DNA from: Neisseria sp. MVDL19-042950
Lineage (GTDB): Bacteria > Pseudomonadota > Gammaproteobacteria > Burkholderiales > Neisseriaceae
Assembly (NCBI RefSeq): GCF_030504625.1
Contig: NZ_JAUKWH010000002.1
Coordinates: forward strand, 248,001 to 312,000
Direction of reading: 5' to 3'
Length of the DNA: 64,000 nt
Both the position numbers and the translations under genes were made by a program. The notes under the pieces are model-generated. The model searched no databases, was not told where the DNA came from, and was given only the letters and a program-made list of their open reading frames with translations. Shown here piece by piece: positions 27,102 through 36,310 of the stretch; position 1 is the stretch's first letter; every line of letters starts with the position of its first letter.

Positions 27102-28817
27102 ATGAATAACCTAACCCAAATCCTATCCCCAACTCTCCCACAAACCACTCTAATCGCCACTAACCCCGATTGGATACGTGCGGACTTTAACCATGCTGTT
27201 CTCTACCTTTCAGGCCGTCTGAAAGAGCAGAATGTGCAAACCGCCGCATTATGGTTTGAAGATGCGGCATTGTTCGCCTGTGCCGTATTGGCTGCTTGGC
27301 ATGCCGGAGTGAAAGTTTTATTGTTGCCCAATCTGGCACAAGAAAATGCGGAGTGGGGCGGCTTTGCGGATGTTTGGTTGACGGATGCACCGCATGAAAA
27401 AGCGTTTTCAGACGGCCTCCATGCAAATAAGGTTTACGACATTCCCGCTGTGTTAAGCGACATGCCGTCTGAAATCGATCTGCCGGAAAACCGGCAAATT
27501 CCCGAGAATGCGGAGGCATATTTGAAAACATCCGGCTCTACAGGCGGGGCGCAGATTATCGTAAAAACGGCCGCCCAAATGCAGGCCGAGGCCTTGGCTT
27601 TGGTCGATGTGGTTCCGTTCACGCAAGAAGAAGCCGTTGTGGTCGGCAGCGTCAGCCCGCAGCATTTATACGGTTTTACGTTCCGTTTTGCTCTGCCGCT
27701 CACCATGGGCTGGACAATGGAACGGCAACAAAACGTCTACCCCGAAACCCTGCTTGCCGCTACCTCGGCACATCGGCGGGTGGTGTGGATTGCCAGCCCC
27801 GCCTTGCTTAACCGGCTGGGCGAGGCTCGAAATTGGCAGGCCGTCGGGCATAAAATTGCCGGCATTGTGTCGGCGGGAGGGGCATTGCCTAAAAGCACTG
27901 CCGATTTGCTGGCACAACATGCTGTTATGCCGTTTGAAATCTACGGCAGCACCGAAACCGGCGTAATTGCCTACCGCCGCCATCAAAAGCCGTGGCAACC
28001 GTTTGGCTCTGTTTCCATCGGACAAGATAACGACGGCGCATTGTGGGCGGAATCACCGTGGACGGCAGGCCGCCAGCAAACTGCCGATGTTATCGAGCCG
28101 CAAAACGACGGCTTTATATTGCTTGGCCGCAAAGACCGCATCATCAAATTCGAAGACAAACGCGTATCGCTCACCCGTATCGAGCACGATCTGCTTGCTC
28201 ATAAATGGATTGCCGATGCTCATTGCGGTCTGCATCCGCAACATAAACGGCTGGCCGTTTGGGCGGCATTGAATTCAGACGGCATTCAGGCGTTAAGGGA
28301 ACAGGGCAGGGCAGCGGTATCGGCCGCATTGAAGAAACATCTCGCCGTCACACAGGATACCATCGCCTTGCCGCGCTACTGGCGTTTTGCTGCATCTTTG
28401 CCGCGTAATGCGCAGTCGAAAATTACTACCGTCGATTTTCAGACGGCCTTTACCGAGGCATTAACCGCTCCCGAATGGCAACAGAGGCCGTCTGAAAATG
28501 ACGGAGCATACCGCTTCAACGCCTGCGTGCCGCTCGATTTAAGCTATTTCGGCGGACACTTCGCCAATTTTCCGTTGGTGCCCGGCGTGGTGGAATTGCA
28601 ATGGGTGCGCGATTTGGCGGAGCGTTTCGAGTGGGGCAGAAGCAGCATCATTCGTGTGGAAAACTTAAAATACCAGCAATTTCTGCGCCCGAATGACGAA
28701 GTGTCTGCTGAGCTGAAATACGACGCTGAAAAAAGCAAGTTAACTTTTAAATTGGAAAATCAAGAAGCGGTATGTGCTTCGGGGCGGATTGTGTTTGGGG
28801 CGTTTGAGGCCGTCTGA
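27102..28817 (+). CDS. Fused acyl-ACP ligase and beta-hydroxyacyl dehydratase (ApeH-ApeI type)
   Basis: A 571-residue protein of two parts. Residues 1 to about 440 are an AMP-forming ligase of the ANL type, with P-loop TSGSTGG (143-149) and the later YGSTETG. This should load the aromatic starter onto an ACP. Residues about 470-571 are a hotdog dehydratase with H486 in FGGHFANFPLVPGVVE. In enterobacterial clusters these are two genes (apeH, apeI). The junction near residues 455-470 carries two in-frame DUS copies, one read as DFQTAF and one as RPSEND. Start chosen at 27102, ten bases after the lipoprotein gene. Confidence 0.85.
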   Translation: MNNLTQILSPTLPQTTLIATNPDWIRADFNHAVLYLSGRLKEQNVQTAALWFEDAALFACAVLAAWHAGVKVLLLPNLAQENAEWGGFADVWLTDAPHEKAFSDGLHANKVYDIPAVLSDMPSEIDLPENRQIPENAEAYLKTSGSTGGAQIIVKTAAQMQAEALALVDVVPFTQEEAVVVGSVSPQHLYGFTFRFALPLTMGWTMERQQNVYPETLLAATSAHRRVVWIASPALLNRLGEARNWQAVGHKIAGIVSAGGALPKSTADLLAQHAVMPFEIYGSTETGVIAYRRHQKPWQPFGSVSIGQDNDGALWAESPWTAGRQQTADVIEPQNDGFILLGRKDRIIKFEDKRVSLTRIEHDLLAHKWIADAHCGLHPQHKRLAVWAALNSDGIQALREQGRAAVSAALKKHLAVTQDTIALPRYWRFAASLPRNAQSKITTVDFQTAFTEALTAPEWQQRPSENDGAYRFNACVPLDLSYFGGHFANFPLVPGVVELQWVRDLAERFEWGRSSIIRVENLKYQQFLRPNDEVSAELKYDAEKSKLTFKLENQEAVCASGRIVFGAFEAV

Positions 28818-28874
28818 AAAAGAATTACAAATACCGGATTGATAGATGTAGTTTTAATAATTTAAAAACAGAAA

Positions 28875-29591
28875 ATGATGAAAATCCTAGCCCTGATCCC
28901 CCATTACAACCATCCTGCCACCGTCGCCCAAGTCGCCCAAGCCATGCGCGGTTTTGGTTTGGATGTGTTGATAGTCGACGACGGTTCGCGCCAAGAATGC
29001 AAAGAGGTATTGCAGCAAATTGTTTCAGACGGCATCGAAGTATTATATCGACCTGTAAACGGCGGCAAAGGGGCTGCGGTGAAAAGCGGTCTGAAATATG
29101 CCGAACAGCTCGGCTACACCCACGTTTTGCAAGTAGATGCCGATGCACAACATTGTTTGGACGACACGCCGAAGCTGCTCGAAGCGGCTGCGCAACACCC
29201 CGAAACGGTTATTTGCGGTTGGCCGCAATACGGCAGCGATGCGCCGAAATCGCGTTTGTACGGGCGCAAAATCACTGATTTTTGGAATATGATCCACACC
29301 GCATCTACCGACATCAAAGACGGTATGTGCGGTTTCCGCCTTTATCCGCTCGCCCCCGCATTGGCGGCGATACGCGAAGAATATGTGGGCGACCGCATGG
29401 ATTTTGACACTGAAATTCTGATACGCCTCTATTGGCGGGGTATCAAGCCGGTATGGATCAAAACGCCGGTGAAATACGAAACCGGCGGCGTGTCGCACTT
29501 CAATGCTTGGGAAGACAATGTGCGCATCAGCAAAATGCACGCACGGTTGTTTTTTGAGATGCTGGGGCGGCGGTTGCACGGAAGAATGTGA
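28875..29591 (+). CDS. Family 2 glycosyltransferase of the aryl polyene cluster
   Basis: A 238-residue cytoplasmic glycosyltransferase with a GT-A fold. The N-terminal LALIPHYNHP, the nucleotide-sugar site VDDGSR and the metal-binding VDADAQH are visible; GMCGFRLYP and the later FDTEILIRLYWRG are typical of the aryl polyene members. It probably adds a sugar to the pigment or its lipid anchor. In some species it is fused to the acyltransferase that here is a separate gene just downstream. Confidence 0.85.
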   Translation: MMKILALIPHYNHPATVAQVAQAMRGFGLDVLIVDDGSRQECKEVLQQIVSDGIEVLYRPVNGGKGAAVKSGLKYAEQLGYTHVLQVDADAQHCLDDTPKLLEAAAQHPETVICGWPQYGSDAPKSRLYGRKITDFWNMIHTASTDIKDGMCGFRLYPLAPALAAIREEYVGDRMDFDTEILIRLYWRGIKPVWIKTPVKYETGGVSHFNAWEDNVRISKMHARLFFEMLGRRLHGRM

Positions 29592-29704
29592 AAGCAGCCT
29601 GTTGGCAGATTTAACAACAACGAAATGCAAAAAAAGTGAAAATTAATTTAATGTCAGGGTTGAATGCCCGACTTTCTCTCTACAATTGAGGCCGTCTGAA
29701 AATT

Positions 29705-30646
29705 ATGGCTGATGCTAAAAACCCCGATCACTGGGCTGCCCAAAACGAACGCGGCAGCCGTTTGTTTCTGGCGATAACCACGCTGATGGTGCGCTGGCTT
29801 CCTGCATTTTTGATGCAGCCGTGTATCTGGTTTGTGGTGCTGTATTTTTATATTACTGCGCCCAAGCAGCGGCGCAATATCGCCCGCTATCAGGCACGGT
29901 TAAAAGCGGCTTTTCCCGATGTGAAGCTGCCTGCCCGTATGCCGGTGTTGAAACAGTTTATCGCATTCGGTCAGGCAATTTGCGACCGTTTTGCCGTGTG
30001 GCAGCGCAAAATCCGTTATGCAGATTTGGTGCTGCACGATCCGGACAATGTGTATGCCGATATCGACGACCGCAGTTTGCGCGGGCAGATTCTGGTGTGC
30101 TCTCATCTGGGCAATGTGGAAGTGTGCCGTGCATTGGTTTCGCACCATAAAGGCTTTAAACTCAATGTGTTGGTACATAGCCGTCATGCGCAGGCATTTA
30201 ATGAAGCGCTAACGAAAGCAGGGGCGGATGAAATCCAGTTGATTCAGGTAACGGATTTGGATGCTTCGGTAATGATGGAGTTGCACAACCGCCTCGATCA
30301 GGGGGAATGGATTGCTATAGCCGCCGACCGCGTGCCGGTACGCGGTGCCAAAACCGTACCGGTAAGGTTTTTAGGAAAAGAAGCCGATATGCCGCAAGGA
30401 GCTTGGCTGTTGGCCGGATTGCTGAAAACACGTGTGAATACTTTGTTCTGCATCATGCAAAACGGGCGTTACCACTTGAAATTACAACGCTTTATCGATT
30501 GCTCAAACTGGAAGCGGGGAGAGCGCAATGCAGCCGTAACCGCGGCTGCCCAATCTTTCGCCGACCGTTTGGCGGAAGAGTGCGCCGCCGCACCGCTTCA
30601 ATGGTTTAATTTTTACGATTTCTGGAAAGACGAAACACATGGCTAA
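29705..30646 (+). CDS. LpxL/HtrB-family acyltransferase of the aryl polyene cluster
   Basis: A 313-residue inner-membrane acyltransferase related to the lipid A late acyltransferases. The catalytic HX4E motif is H134-E139 in CSHLGNVEV, and a hydrophobic stretch at about residues 33-51 should anchor it. It probably acylates the glycolipid anchor of the pigment, by analogy with other clusters. The start is preceded by a DUS that provides GAGG some 13 bases upstream. It overlaps the thioesterase gene by eight bases. Confidence 0.85.
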   Translation: MADAKNPDHWAAQNERGSRLFLAITTLMVRWLPAFLMQPCIWFVVLYFYITAPKQRRNIARYQARLKAAFPDVKLPARMPVLKQFIAFGQAICDRFAVWQRKIRYADLVLHDPDNVYADIDDRSLRGQILVCSHLGNVEVCRALVSHHKGFKLNVLVHSRHAQAFNEALTKAGADEIQLIQVTDLDASVMMELHNRLDQGEWIAIAADRVPVRGAKTVPVRFLGKEADMPQGAWLLAGLLKTRVNTLFCIMQNGRYHLKLQRFIDCSNWKRGERNAAVTAAAQSFADRLAEECAAAPLQWFNFYDFWKDETHG

Positions 30647-31076
30647 ACATGTTTATTGCCGCCATAGCATTGAAATAGAAGTGCCTTTTTTTGATGTTGA
30701 TGCCATGCATATTGTTTGGCACGGGCATTACGTGAAGTATCTGGAAGTGGCTCGTTGTGCGTTTTTATCCGAAATTGGTTACGACTATACCGAAATGGGG
30801 CGGCAGGGCTTCAGTTGGCCCGTAGTGCAGATGAATTTGAAATATGTGAAGCCCGCCCGTTTCGGCCAAAAAATCCGCGTGGATTTGGAGGTGGTGGAAA
30901 TTGAAAGCTGCCTGCGGATTGATTACACGATTGTGGATGCCGAAAGCGGTATGAAACTCACCAAAGCCGGCACTACTCAGGCAGCCGTATCGCTCGAAAG
31001 CGGAGAAATGCAGTTTCAAACCCCTGAAAGTTGGCTGAAAGCAGTTCGGGAACATCACAGCTTTCAGGCCGTCTGA
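30639..31076 (+). CDS. Acyl-CoA/ACP thioesterase, 4HBT hotdog type (ApeK-like)
   Basis: A 145-residue single hotdog protein. VDAMHIVWHGHYVKYLEVARCAFL matches the YbgC/FcbC-type thioesterase pattern in which an aspartate near the N-terminus is catalytic; here the residues are D18 or D20 region. In aryl polyene clusters such an enzyme may release or edit chains. It overlaps the acyltransferase gene and ends with an in-frame DUS (FQAV). Confidence 0.8.
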   Translation: MAKHVYCRHSIEIEVPFFDVDAMHIVWHGHYVKYLEVARCAFLSEIGYDYTEMGRQGFSWPVVQMNLKYVKPARFGQKIRVDLEVVEIESCLRIDYTIVDAESGMKLTKAGTTQAAVSLESGEMQFQTPESWLKAVREHHSFQAV

Positions 31077-31108
31077 AAATAATATGGCCCGTTTGAATGG
31101 AGAAACCG

Positions 31109-31837
31109 ATGATGCTTGCCGATATGCTGAACCACCGCCGTGCCGTACGGCATTACGATGCGGATAAAAAAGTAGACAGCGAAAAAGTGCGTGAATGTTT
31201 GCGGTTGGCGCAACTTGCGCCGAGCAGTTCCAATATGCAGCTTTACGAGTTTTACCATATTACCGATCCGGAAACACTAAAGCAGCTTGCCGTTGCCTGT
31301 TTGAGCCAAGGGGCGGCAACAACCGCACCGCAAATGGTGGTGTTTGTTACCCGTCAGGATTTATACCGCGAGCGTGCGCGAACCGTGTTGGATTTCGAGC
31401 GCGGCAATCTCAATCGTAACAGCCCGCCCGAAAAAGTACCCGGCCGTCTGAAAAAAAGTGAATTTTATTACGGCAAACTGTTGCCGTTTATCTATGCACG
31501 CTGTTTCGGCTTGCTCGGGCTGCTGCGTAAAATTCTTACCCTCAGCGCCAGCCTGTTCCGCCCGGTTGTAGTGGATGTTTCCGAAGCAGACGTGCGCACG
31601 GTGGTTCATAAAAGCTGTGGTTTGGCAGCGCAAACTTTTATGCTGGCCATGGCCGAGCAGGGCTACGACACTTGCCCGATGGAAGGGCTGGACAGCCGTA
31701 TGGCCAAACGCATTCTCAAATTACCGCGCGGTGCCGAAATCAACATGATTGTGGCTTGCGGCATACGTAAAGAGGGCAGGGGCATTTGGGGCGAGCGCTT
31801 CCGTTTGCCGTTTGAAGATGTTTACCGTGAAATCTGA
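31109..31837 (+). CDS. Nitroreductase-family FMN oxidoreductase within the aryl polyene cluster
   Basis: A 242-residue flavoprotein. NHRRAVRHYDAD near the N-terminus and LAPSSSNMQLYEFYHI are the usual FMN-binding blocks of the nitroreductase family; PMEGLDSRMAKRILKLPRGAEI fits too. I chose the ATG at 31109, six bases after GGAG; the upstream ATG at 31097 overlaps that site. This family is not part of the standard aryl polyene set. A role in modifying the pigment or in redox maintenance is possible but unproven. Confidence 0.8.
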   Translation: MMLADMLNHRRAVRHYDADKKVDSEKVRECLRLAQLAPSSSNMQLYEFYHITDPETLKQLAVACLSQGAATTAPQMVVFVTRQDLYRERARTVLDFERGNLNRNSPPEKVPGRLKKSEFYYGKLLPFIYARCFGLLGLLRKILTLSASLFRPVVVDVSEADVRTVVHKSCGLAAQTFMLAMAEQGYDTCPMEGLDSRMAKRILKLPRGAEINMIVACGIRKEGRGIWGERFRLPFEDVYREI

Positions 31838-31852
31838 TTTTAAAGGAACATA

Positions 31853-32449
31853 ATGAGAAAACTGATATTTACTGCCGCACTAAGCCTATTCAGCCCGCTG
31901 ATTTGGGCTTTTGGTACGGCGGATTTGGCTCAAACCCTGCAAAAACCCGATAATGTACAAGGAGCCTTTACCCAGCAACGTTATTTAAAATCGTTGACCA
32001 AGCCGATGACAACCAATGGCCGGTTTGTGCTGCTGCCGAAAAAAGGCCTGCTGTGGCATATGCAAAAACCGTTCGACAACCGTCTGCGCGTACGTTCAGA
32101 CGGCATCACGCAATGGAACGGAAAAAATTGGACAACGGCAAACCCGAGTAAAATGAGCGGACAATCGCAGCAAATCAAACTGTTTTTAGACTTATTGGGT
32201 GGCAATACAACCGGTTTGGAAAAACAGTTTAACCTGCAACTTTCCGGCACCCAGCAAAAATGGATGCTGCGTTTAGACCCGAAAACCGCACTGATGAAAC
32301 AGATTTTTACCCGTATCGACATCAGCGGCGACAATGTGGTTCGCCGTATTGAATTGGATGAAAAGCAGGGTGATAAAACTGTTATGCTGTTTGAAAATGT
32401 AAAAACCGGTCAAACTTTAGATGAATTCGCAAAACAGGCGTTACAGTAG
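31853..32449 (+). CDS. LolA-like outer membrane lipoprotein carrier (ApeL-like)
   Basis: A 198-residue periplasmic protein with a signal peptide (about residues 1-19, ending IWA). NVQGAFTQQRYLKSLTKPM and GLLWHMQKPFDNRLRVRSDG match the LolA-like proteins of aryl polyene clusters, which are separate from the housekeeping LolA. It probably carries the pigment lipid across the periplasm. Starts 15 bases after the nitroreductase gene, after AAAGGA. Confidence 0.85.
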   Translation: MRKLIFTAALSLFSPLIWAFGTADLAQTLQKPDNVQGAFTQQRYLKSLTKPMTTNGRFVLLPKKGLLWHMQKPFDNRLRVRSDGITQWNGKNWTTANPSKMSGQSQQIKLFLDLLGGNTTGLEKQFNLQLSGTQQKWMLRLDPKTALMKQIFTRIDISGDNVVRRIELDEKQGDKTVMLFENVKTGQTLDEFAKQALQ

Positions 32450-32487
32450 AAACCGTTGACATATTCGGGTTCGAAAAAGGAGACTTT

Positions 32488-33105
32488 ATGAATAAATTGA
32501 TGACTTTACTGGCTGTACCTGCAATCGTGATCGCTGCCCCTTGTGCTGCCGCACAAACCACCGGGCATCCTTCGCAAGTGCAACTGCAACAGAATATGGA
32601 TACCGTATTGCAGATAGCACGGAATAAATCATTGAACGAGCAGCAGAAAATCAAACAGATCGAACGCTATGCCAACCGTTATCTGGATTATCAGCGCATT
32701 TCCGCATTGGCGGTCGGTTTACCATGGCGGCAATTTACGCCCAAACAAAAAACCGACTTCATTGATGCGTTCAAAGAAATGATTATCGGCATGTATTCCC
32801 ATTCTGCGTTGTTGGGTGCCGAAGATGCTCAAGTTAAACTATTGCCGAAGTTTGTTGAAAACGGCAAAAATAAAGTGGATGTGTTTACCGAAGTGCGCAC
32901 TAAAAACGGTAAACAATACGAAGTGGCATATCAACTGTATCAAGTCGGTTCGGTATACAAAGTCTATAATATCCGTGTGGACGGAGTGAGCTTGGTTACA
33001 GTTTATCGGAATCAATTCAATGAGTTGATCAAACAAAAAGGTGTTGACGGCACAATTGAAGTGCTGCGCAACAAAGGTTTGAAGAAAGCTGAATCCTTAA
33101 GCTGA
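32488..33105 (+). CDS. MlaC/Ttg2D-family phospholipid-binding periplasmic protein
   Basis: A 205-residue exported protein with a signal peptide ending near residue 22 (CAAAQ). YANRYLDYQRISALAVGLPWRQFTPKQKTDF and DGVSLVTVYRNQFNELIKQKGVDG fit the MlaC family, which carries phospholipids between membranes. The other mla genes (mlaABDEF) are not in the window. It ends the plus-strand pigment series, at about the place where the MMPL-type exporter gene stands in other clusters. A terminator follows. Confidence 0.8.
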   Translation: MNKLMTLLAVPAIVIAAPCAAAQTTGHPSQVQLQQNMDTVLQIARNKSLNEQQKIKQIERYANRYLDYQRISALAVGLPWRQFTPKQKTDFIDAFKEMIIGMYSHSALLGAEDAQVKLLPKFVENGKNKVDVFTEVRTKNGKQYEVAYQLYQVGSVYKVYNIRVDGVSLVTVYRNQFNELIKQKGVDGTIEVLRNKGLKKAESLS

Positions 33106-33131
33106 GTCTTTAATCAGAGTACTGCTTATTA

Positions 33132-33176
33132 AAAGGCCGTCTGAAAAGATTTTGAATCAAATTTTTCAGACGGCAT
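33132..33176. terminator. Inverted DUS pair after the aryl polyene first block
   Basis: AAAGGCCGTCTGAAAAG faces TTTTTCAGACGGCATT across a short AT-rich loop. It follows the MlaC-like gene by about 30 bases. Confidence 0.7.
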
Positions 33177-33177
33177 T

Positions 33178-33210
33178 AAAAACCCCTTGCTTTTACAAGG
33201 GGTTTTGTTT
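33178..33210. terminator. Second bidirectional terminator
   Basis: AAAAACCCCTTG pairs with CAAGGGGTTTT around a short loop, with A/T runs on both sides. It lies between the MlaC-like gene (+) and ppiB (-). Confidence 0.85.
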
Positions 33211-33231
33211 AGGTAATGTAAACCAATCTGA

Positions 33232-33723
33232 TTAAACGATTTCAGCTTTGGTAATCACAACCGCATCTACCGGTACGTCGGAGTGATAGCCATGGTTTTT
33301 GGTTTTCACACCTTCAATGGCATCCACCACATCTTGGCCTTCCACCACTTTACCGAATACCGCATAGCCCCAACCGTGCAGGCTCGGCTCGGTATGGTTC
33401 AGGAACGTATTGTCTTTAGTGTTAATGAAAAATTGCGAAGAAGCAGAGTGGGGCGCTTGGGTGCGCGCCATTGCGATAGTGTATTTATCATTCTTCAAGC
33501 CGTTTTGGGCTTCATTCTGAATCGGAGCGCGACCGGCTTTTTCTTTCATGTTTTCATCCATGCCACCGCCTTGAATCATGAAGCCTTTGATCACGCGATG
33601 GAAAATCAGTCCATCGTAGAAACCGTCTTTAACGTATTGCTCAAAGTTGGCAGCAGTAACCGGTGCTTTTTCGTGATCCAGCTCAATGCCGATGGTGCCG
33701 AAATTGGTGTGCAGTTTAATCAT
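33232..33723 (-). CDS. ppiB: Peptidyl-prolyl cis-trans isomerase B (cyclophilin)
   Basis: A 163-residue cytoplasmic cyclophilin that speeds proline isomerisation in folding proteins. [15 protein letters not shown] and [10 protein letters not shown] are the classic active-site blocks. There is no signal peptide, fitting PpiB rather than PpiA. It is transcribed after trxB with an inverted DUS between them. Confidence 0.95.
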   Translation of the reverse strand: MIKLHTNFGTIGIELDHEKAPVTAANFEQYVKDGFYDGLIFHRVIKGFMIQGGGMDENMKEKAGRAPIQNEAQNGLKNDKYTIAMARTQAPHSASSQFFINTKDNTFLNHTEPSLHGWGYAVFGKVVEGQDVVDAIEGVKTKNHGYHSDVPVDAVVITKAEIV

Positions 33724-33761
33724 GGAAACATTCCTTTCGTTGGTTATATGAAATATCAGCC

Positions 33762-33793
33762 GAGGCCGTCTGAAAAGGTTTCAGACGGCCTGT
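33762..33793. terminator. Inverted DUS pair between trxB and ppiB
   Basis: GAGGCCGTCTGAAAAG faces TTTCAGACGGCCT with a minimal loop. It probably ends the trxB transcript before ppiB. Confidence 0.7.
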
Positions 33794-33801
33794 TGTTCAA
33801 A

Positions 33802-34785
<984 letters not shown>

Positions 34786-34859
34786 TCAAATGAAAAAACA
34801 GCTGTCCGAATAAGTAAAACAAAGCCGTTGAACAATATTTCAAACGGCCTCAGATTCAT

Positions 34860-35420
34860 TTAACGGCGGCGGCCAAAACCACTGCGGCGAGCCGGTTTGC
34901 GGTAATTAGGCTGTGCTTTGTTGGTTTGGCGATAAGTTGGTGCGGCTGCTTTATTTTGTGCAGGAACTGTTTTCGTATTCAATTGTTGGCTGGTGCGGCG
35001 TTGTGCCTGAGCCGATTGGTAATAATTGGCCTGAGCACGACGCACGGCAGGGGTATCGGCTTTGGCTTTTTGAAATTTGTTTGCTAAAGCATTGCCGATA
35101 AACGCTCCGGCGGCAGCTCCAATCAAACTTTGCAACAGCCAACTGCCGGTGGATTGATCGTAAATATATTGTTGGCCGTCTTTGCCTGTTACAGGTTCGC
35201 CATTATTGCCATTAGCCAAAAATTCAGCGGGAATGGTTTCCTGAACCGCACTGGCAGCCAGTTCATAAACAGTATTGTCTTGCTGACTATTTTGCTGCGC
35301 AAGTTGTTGTTGCAAAGCTTCGATTTGTTTTTGCTGCTGTTCAAGTTGCGCTTGAGTATTGTCTTTACAGGCAGTAAGTACAAATGCAGATAAAGCTGTT
35401 AAGGCAAGAATTCGTTTCAT
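34860..35420 (-). CDS. Glycine-zipper lipoprotein with arginine-rich C-terminus
   Basis: A 186-residue predicted lipoprotein. The signal peptide ends in lipobox LTAC, so C18 should be lipidated. A glutamine-rich helix (about 22-50) follows, then SLIGAAAGAFIGNALANKFQ, a glycine-zipper-like segment, and a basic tail rich in R and K. The fold suggests an envelope protein that lies against membrane or peptidoglycan, but I do not recognise a characterised homologue. I chose the ATG at 35418-35420 because it begins the signal peptide MKRILALTAL. Confidence 0.75.
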   Translation of the reverse strand: MKRILALTALSAFVLTACKDNTQAQLEQQQKQIEALQQQLAQQNSQQDNTVYELAASAVQETIPAEFLANGNNGEPVTGKDGQQYIYDQSTGSWLLQSLIGAAAGAFIGNALANKFQKAKADTPAVRRAQANYYQSAQAQRRTSQQLNTKTVPAQNKAAAPTYRQTNKAQPNYRKPARRSGFGRRR

Positions 35421-35639
35421 TATTGTTCCGTATAAGCTAGATAAACAGAGATAAAACGGCAATGTGGCCGAGATTTCCAATGAAATTCAATATGGGGGAA
35501 TACATCATTTTATCAAGAATCAAAAAATAGAATTAGGATTTAAAATTCATATCGGTTTTGTTGTGGGAAAGTTTAATAAATTTTTATATTCATTTATTCG
35601 CATAATCATAATTATGTTAAATTATTGCTATGAATATTT

Positions 35640-35690
35640 AACTGCATCTCTGAAAATCGGTTTAAATGATCAATCTTCAGAGATGCAGTT
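35640..35690. terminator. Stem-loop after the lipoprotein gene at 35706
   Basis: AACTGCATCTCTGA pairs with TCAGAGATGCAGTT across a loop of about 23 bases. It follows the minus-strand lipoprotein gene. The loop is longer than usual and there is no strong T run. Confidence 0.6.
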
Positions 35691-35705
35691 CAAATTTCAA
35701 ATCAA

Positions 35706-36188
35706 CTATTGCAACGGCTTCATATGCATCACTTCCATCAGGAAGTTGGTAAATGCCGGATTAGAAGGTTTGTTTTTCATATTGGGCCAACGTTGTTTCC
35801 AGCCTTTCAAAGCATTCTGGATATACAATTTAGACTGTTCGGTAGTAATGGCACCGCGTTGACTATCTACTGCAGAACGCAGATAAACTTCATACATGCT
35901 GTCGTCTACAGAATTACGCCCAACTTGTTGAATGCGGAAACGGTTGAGATATTGTGCCGCTTGCACTTTGGTAAGCTGCCCTTGACTTACTTGATAGCTC
36001 AAACGGGTGGCTTCATCGCGAATTTTGGACACATCCGTCCAATGGCTTGCAGCCAAGCGATAACTTTCCGACGGTTGCTTTTTCACATTCGTCGGGCGAA
36101 CCGGCACTTCTTTCAACGTCGGCATGTAAATGGTTTCACAGCCGGCAAGTGCCCCCAATAAGAATAAGAGTGTGATATGCTTTTTCAT
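35706..36188 (-). CDS. Predicted lipoprotein of unknown function
   Basis: A 160-residue protein with signal peptide and lipobox LAGC (C17 lipidated, counting from the ATG at 36186-36188). The mature part is mostly helical with many charged residues, for instance WTDVSKIRDEATRLSYQVSQ. I see no domain I recognise. The ATG chosen directly begins the signal peptide (MKKHITLLFLL); a longer reading to 36227 would place hydrophobic sequence in front of it. It is flanked by separate terminators, so it is a single-gene transcript. Confidence 0.75.
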   Translation of the reverse strand: MKKHITLLFLLGALAGCETIYMPTLKEVPVRPTNVKKQPSESYRLAASHWTDVSKIRDEATRLSYQVSQGQLTKVQAAQYLNRFRIQQVGRNSVDDSMYEVYLRSAVDSQRGAITTEQSKLYIQNALKGWKQRWPNMKNKPSNPAFTNFLMEVMHMKPLQ

Positions 36189-36268
36189 ATCACACATTAT
36201 AATCAGATTTAACAGATAATCCAACAATCAATTACAGGCATTTGCATCACATTAGCTTGTTTATACAG

Positions 36269-36293
36269 AAAAGGCCGTCTGAAAACGGCCTTT
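36269..36293. terminator. Short hairpin after cysK
   Basis: AAAAGGCCGT and ACGGCCTTT form a nine-base stem built on a single DUS (the loop is CTGAAA), just beyond the cysK stop on the minus strand. Confidence 0.65.
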
Positions 36294-36310
36294 GAAATAT
36301 CATGGAAATA

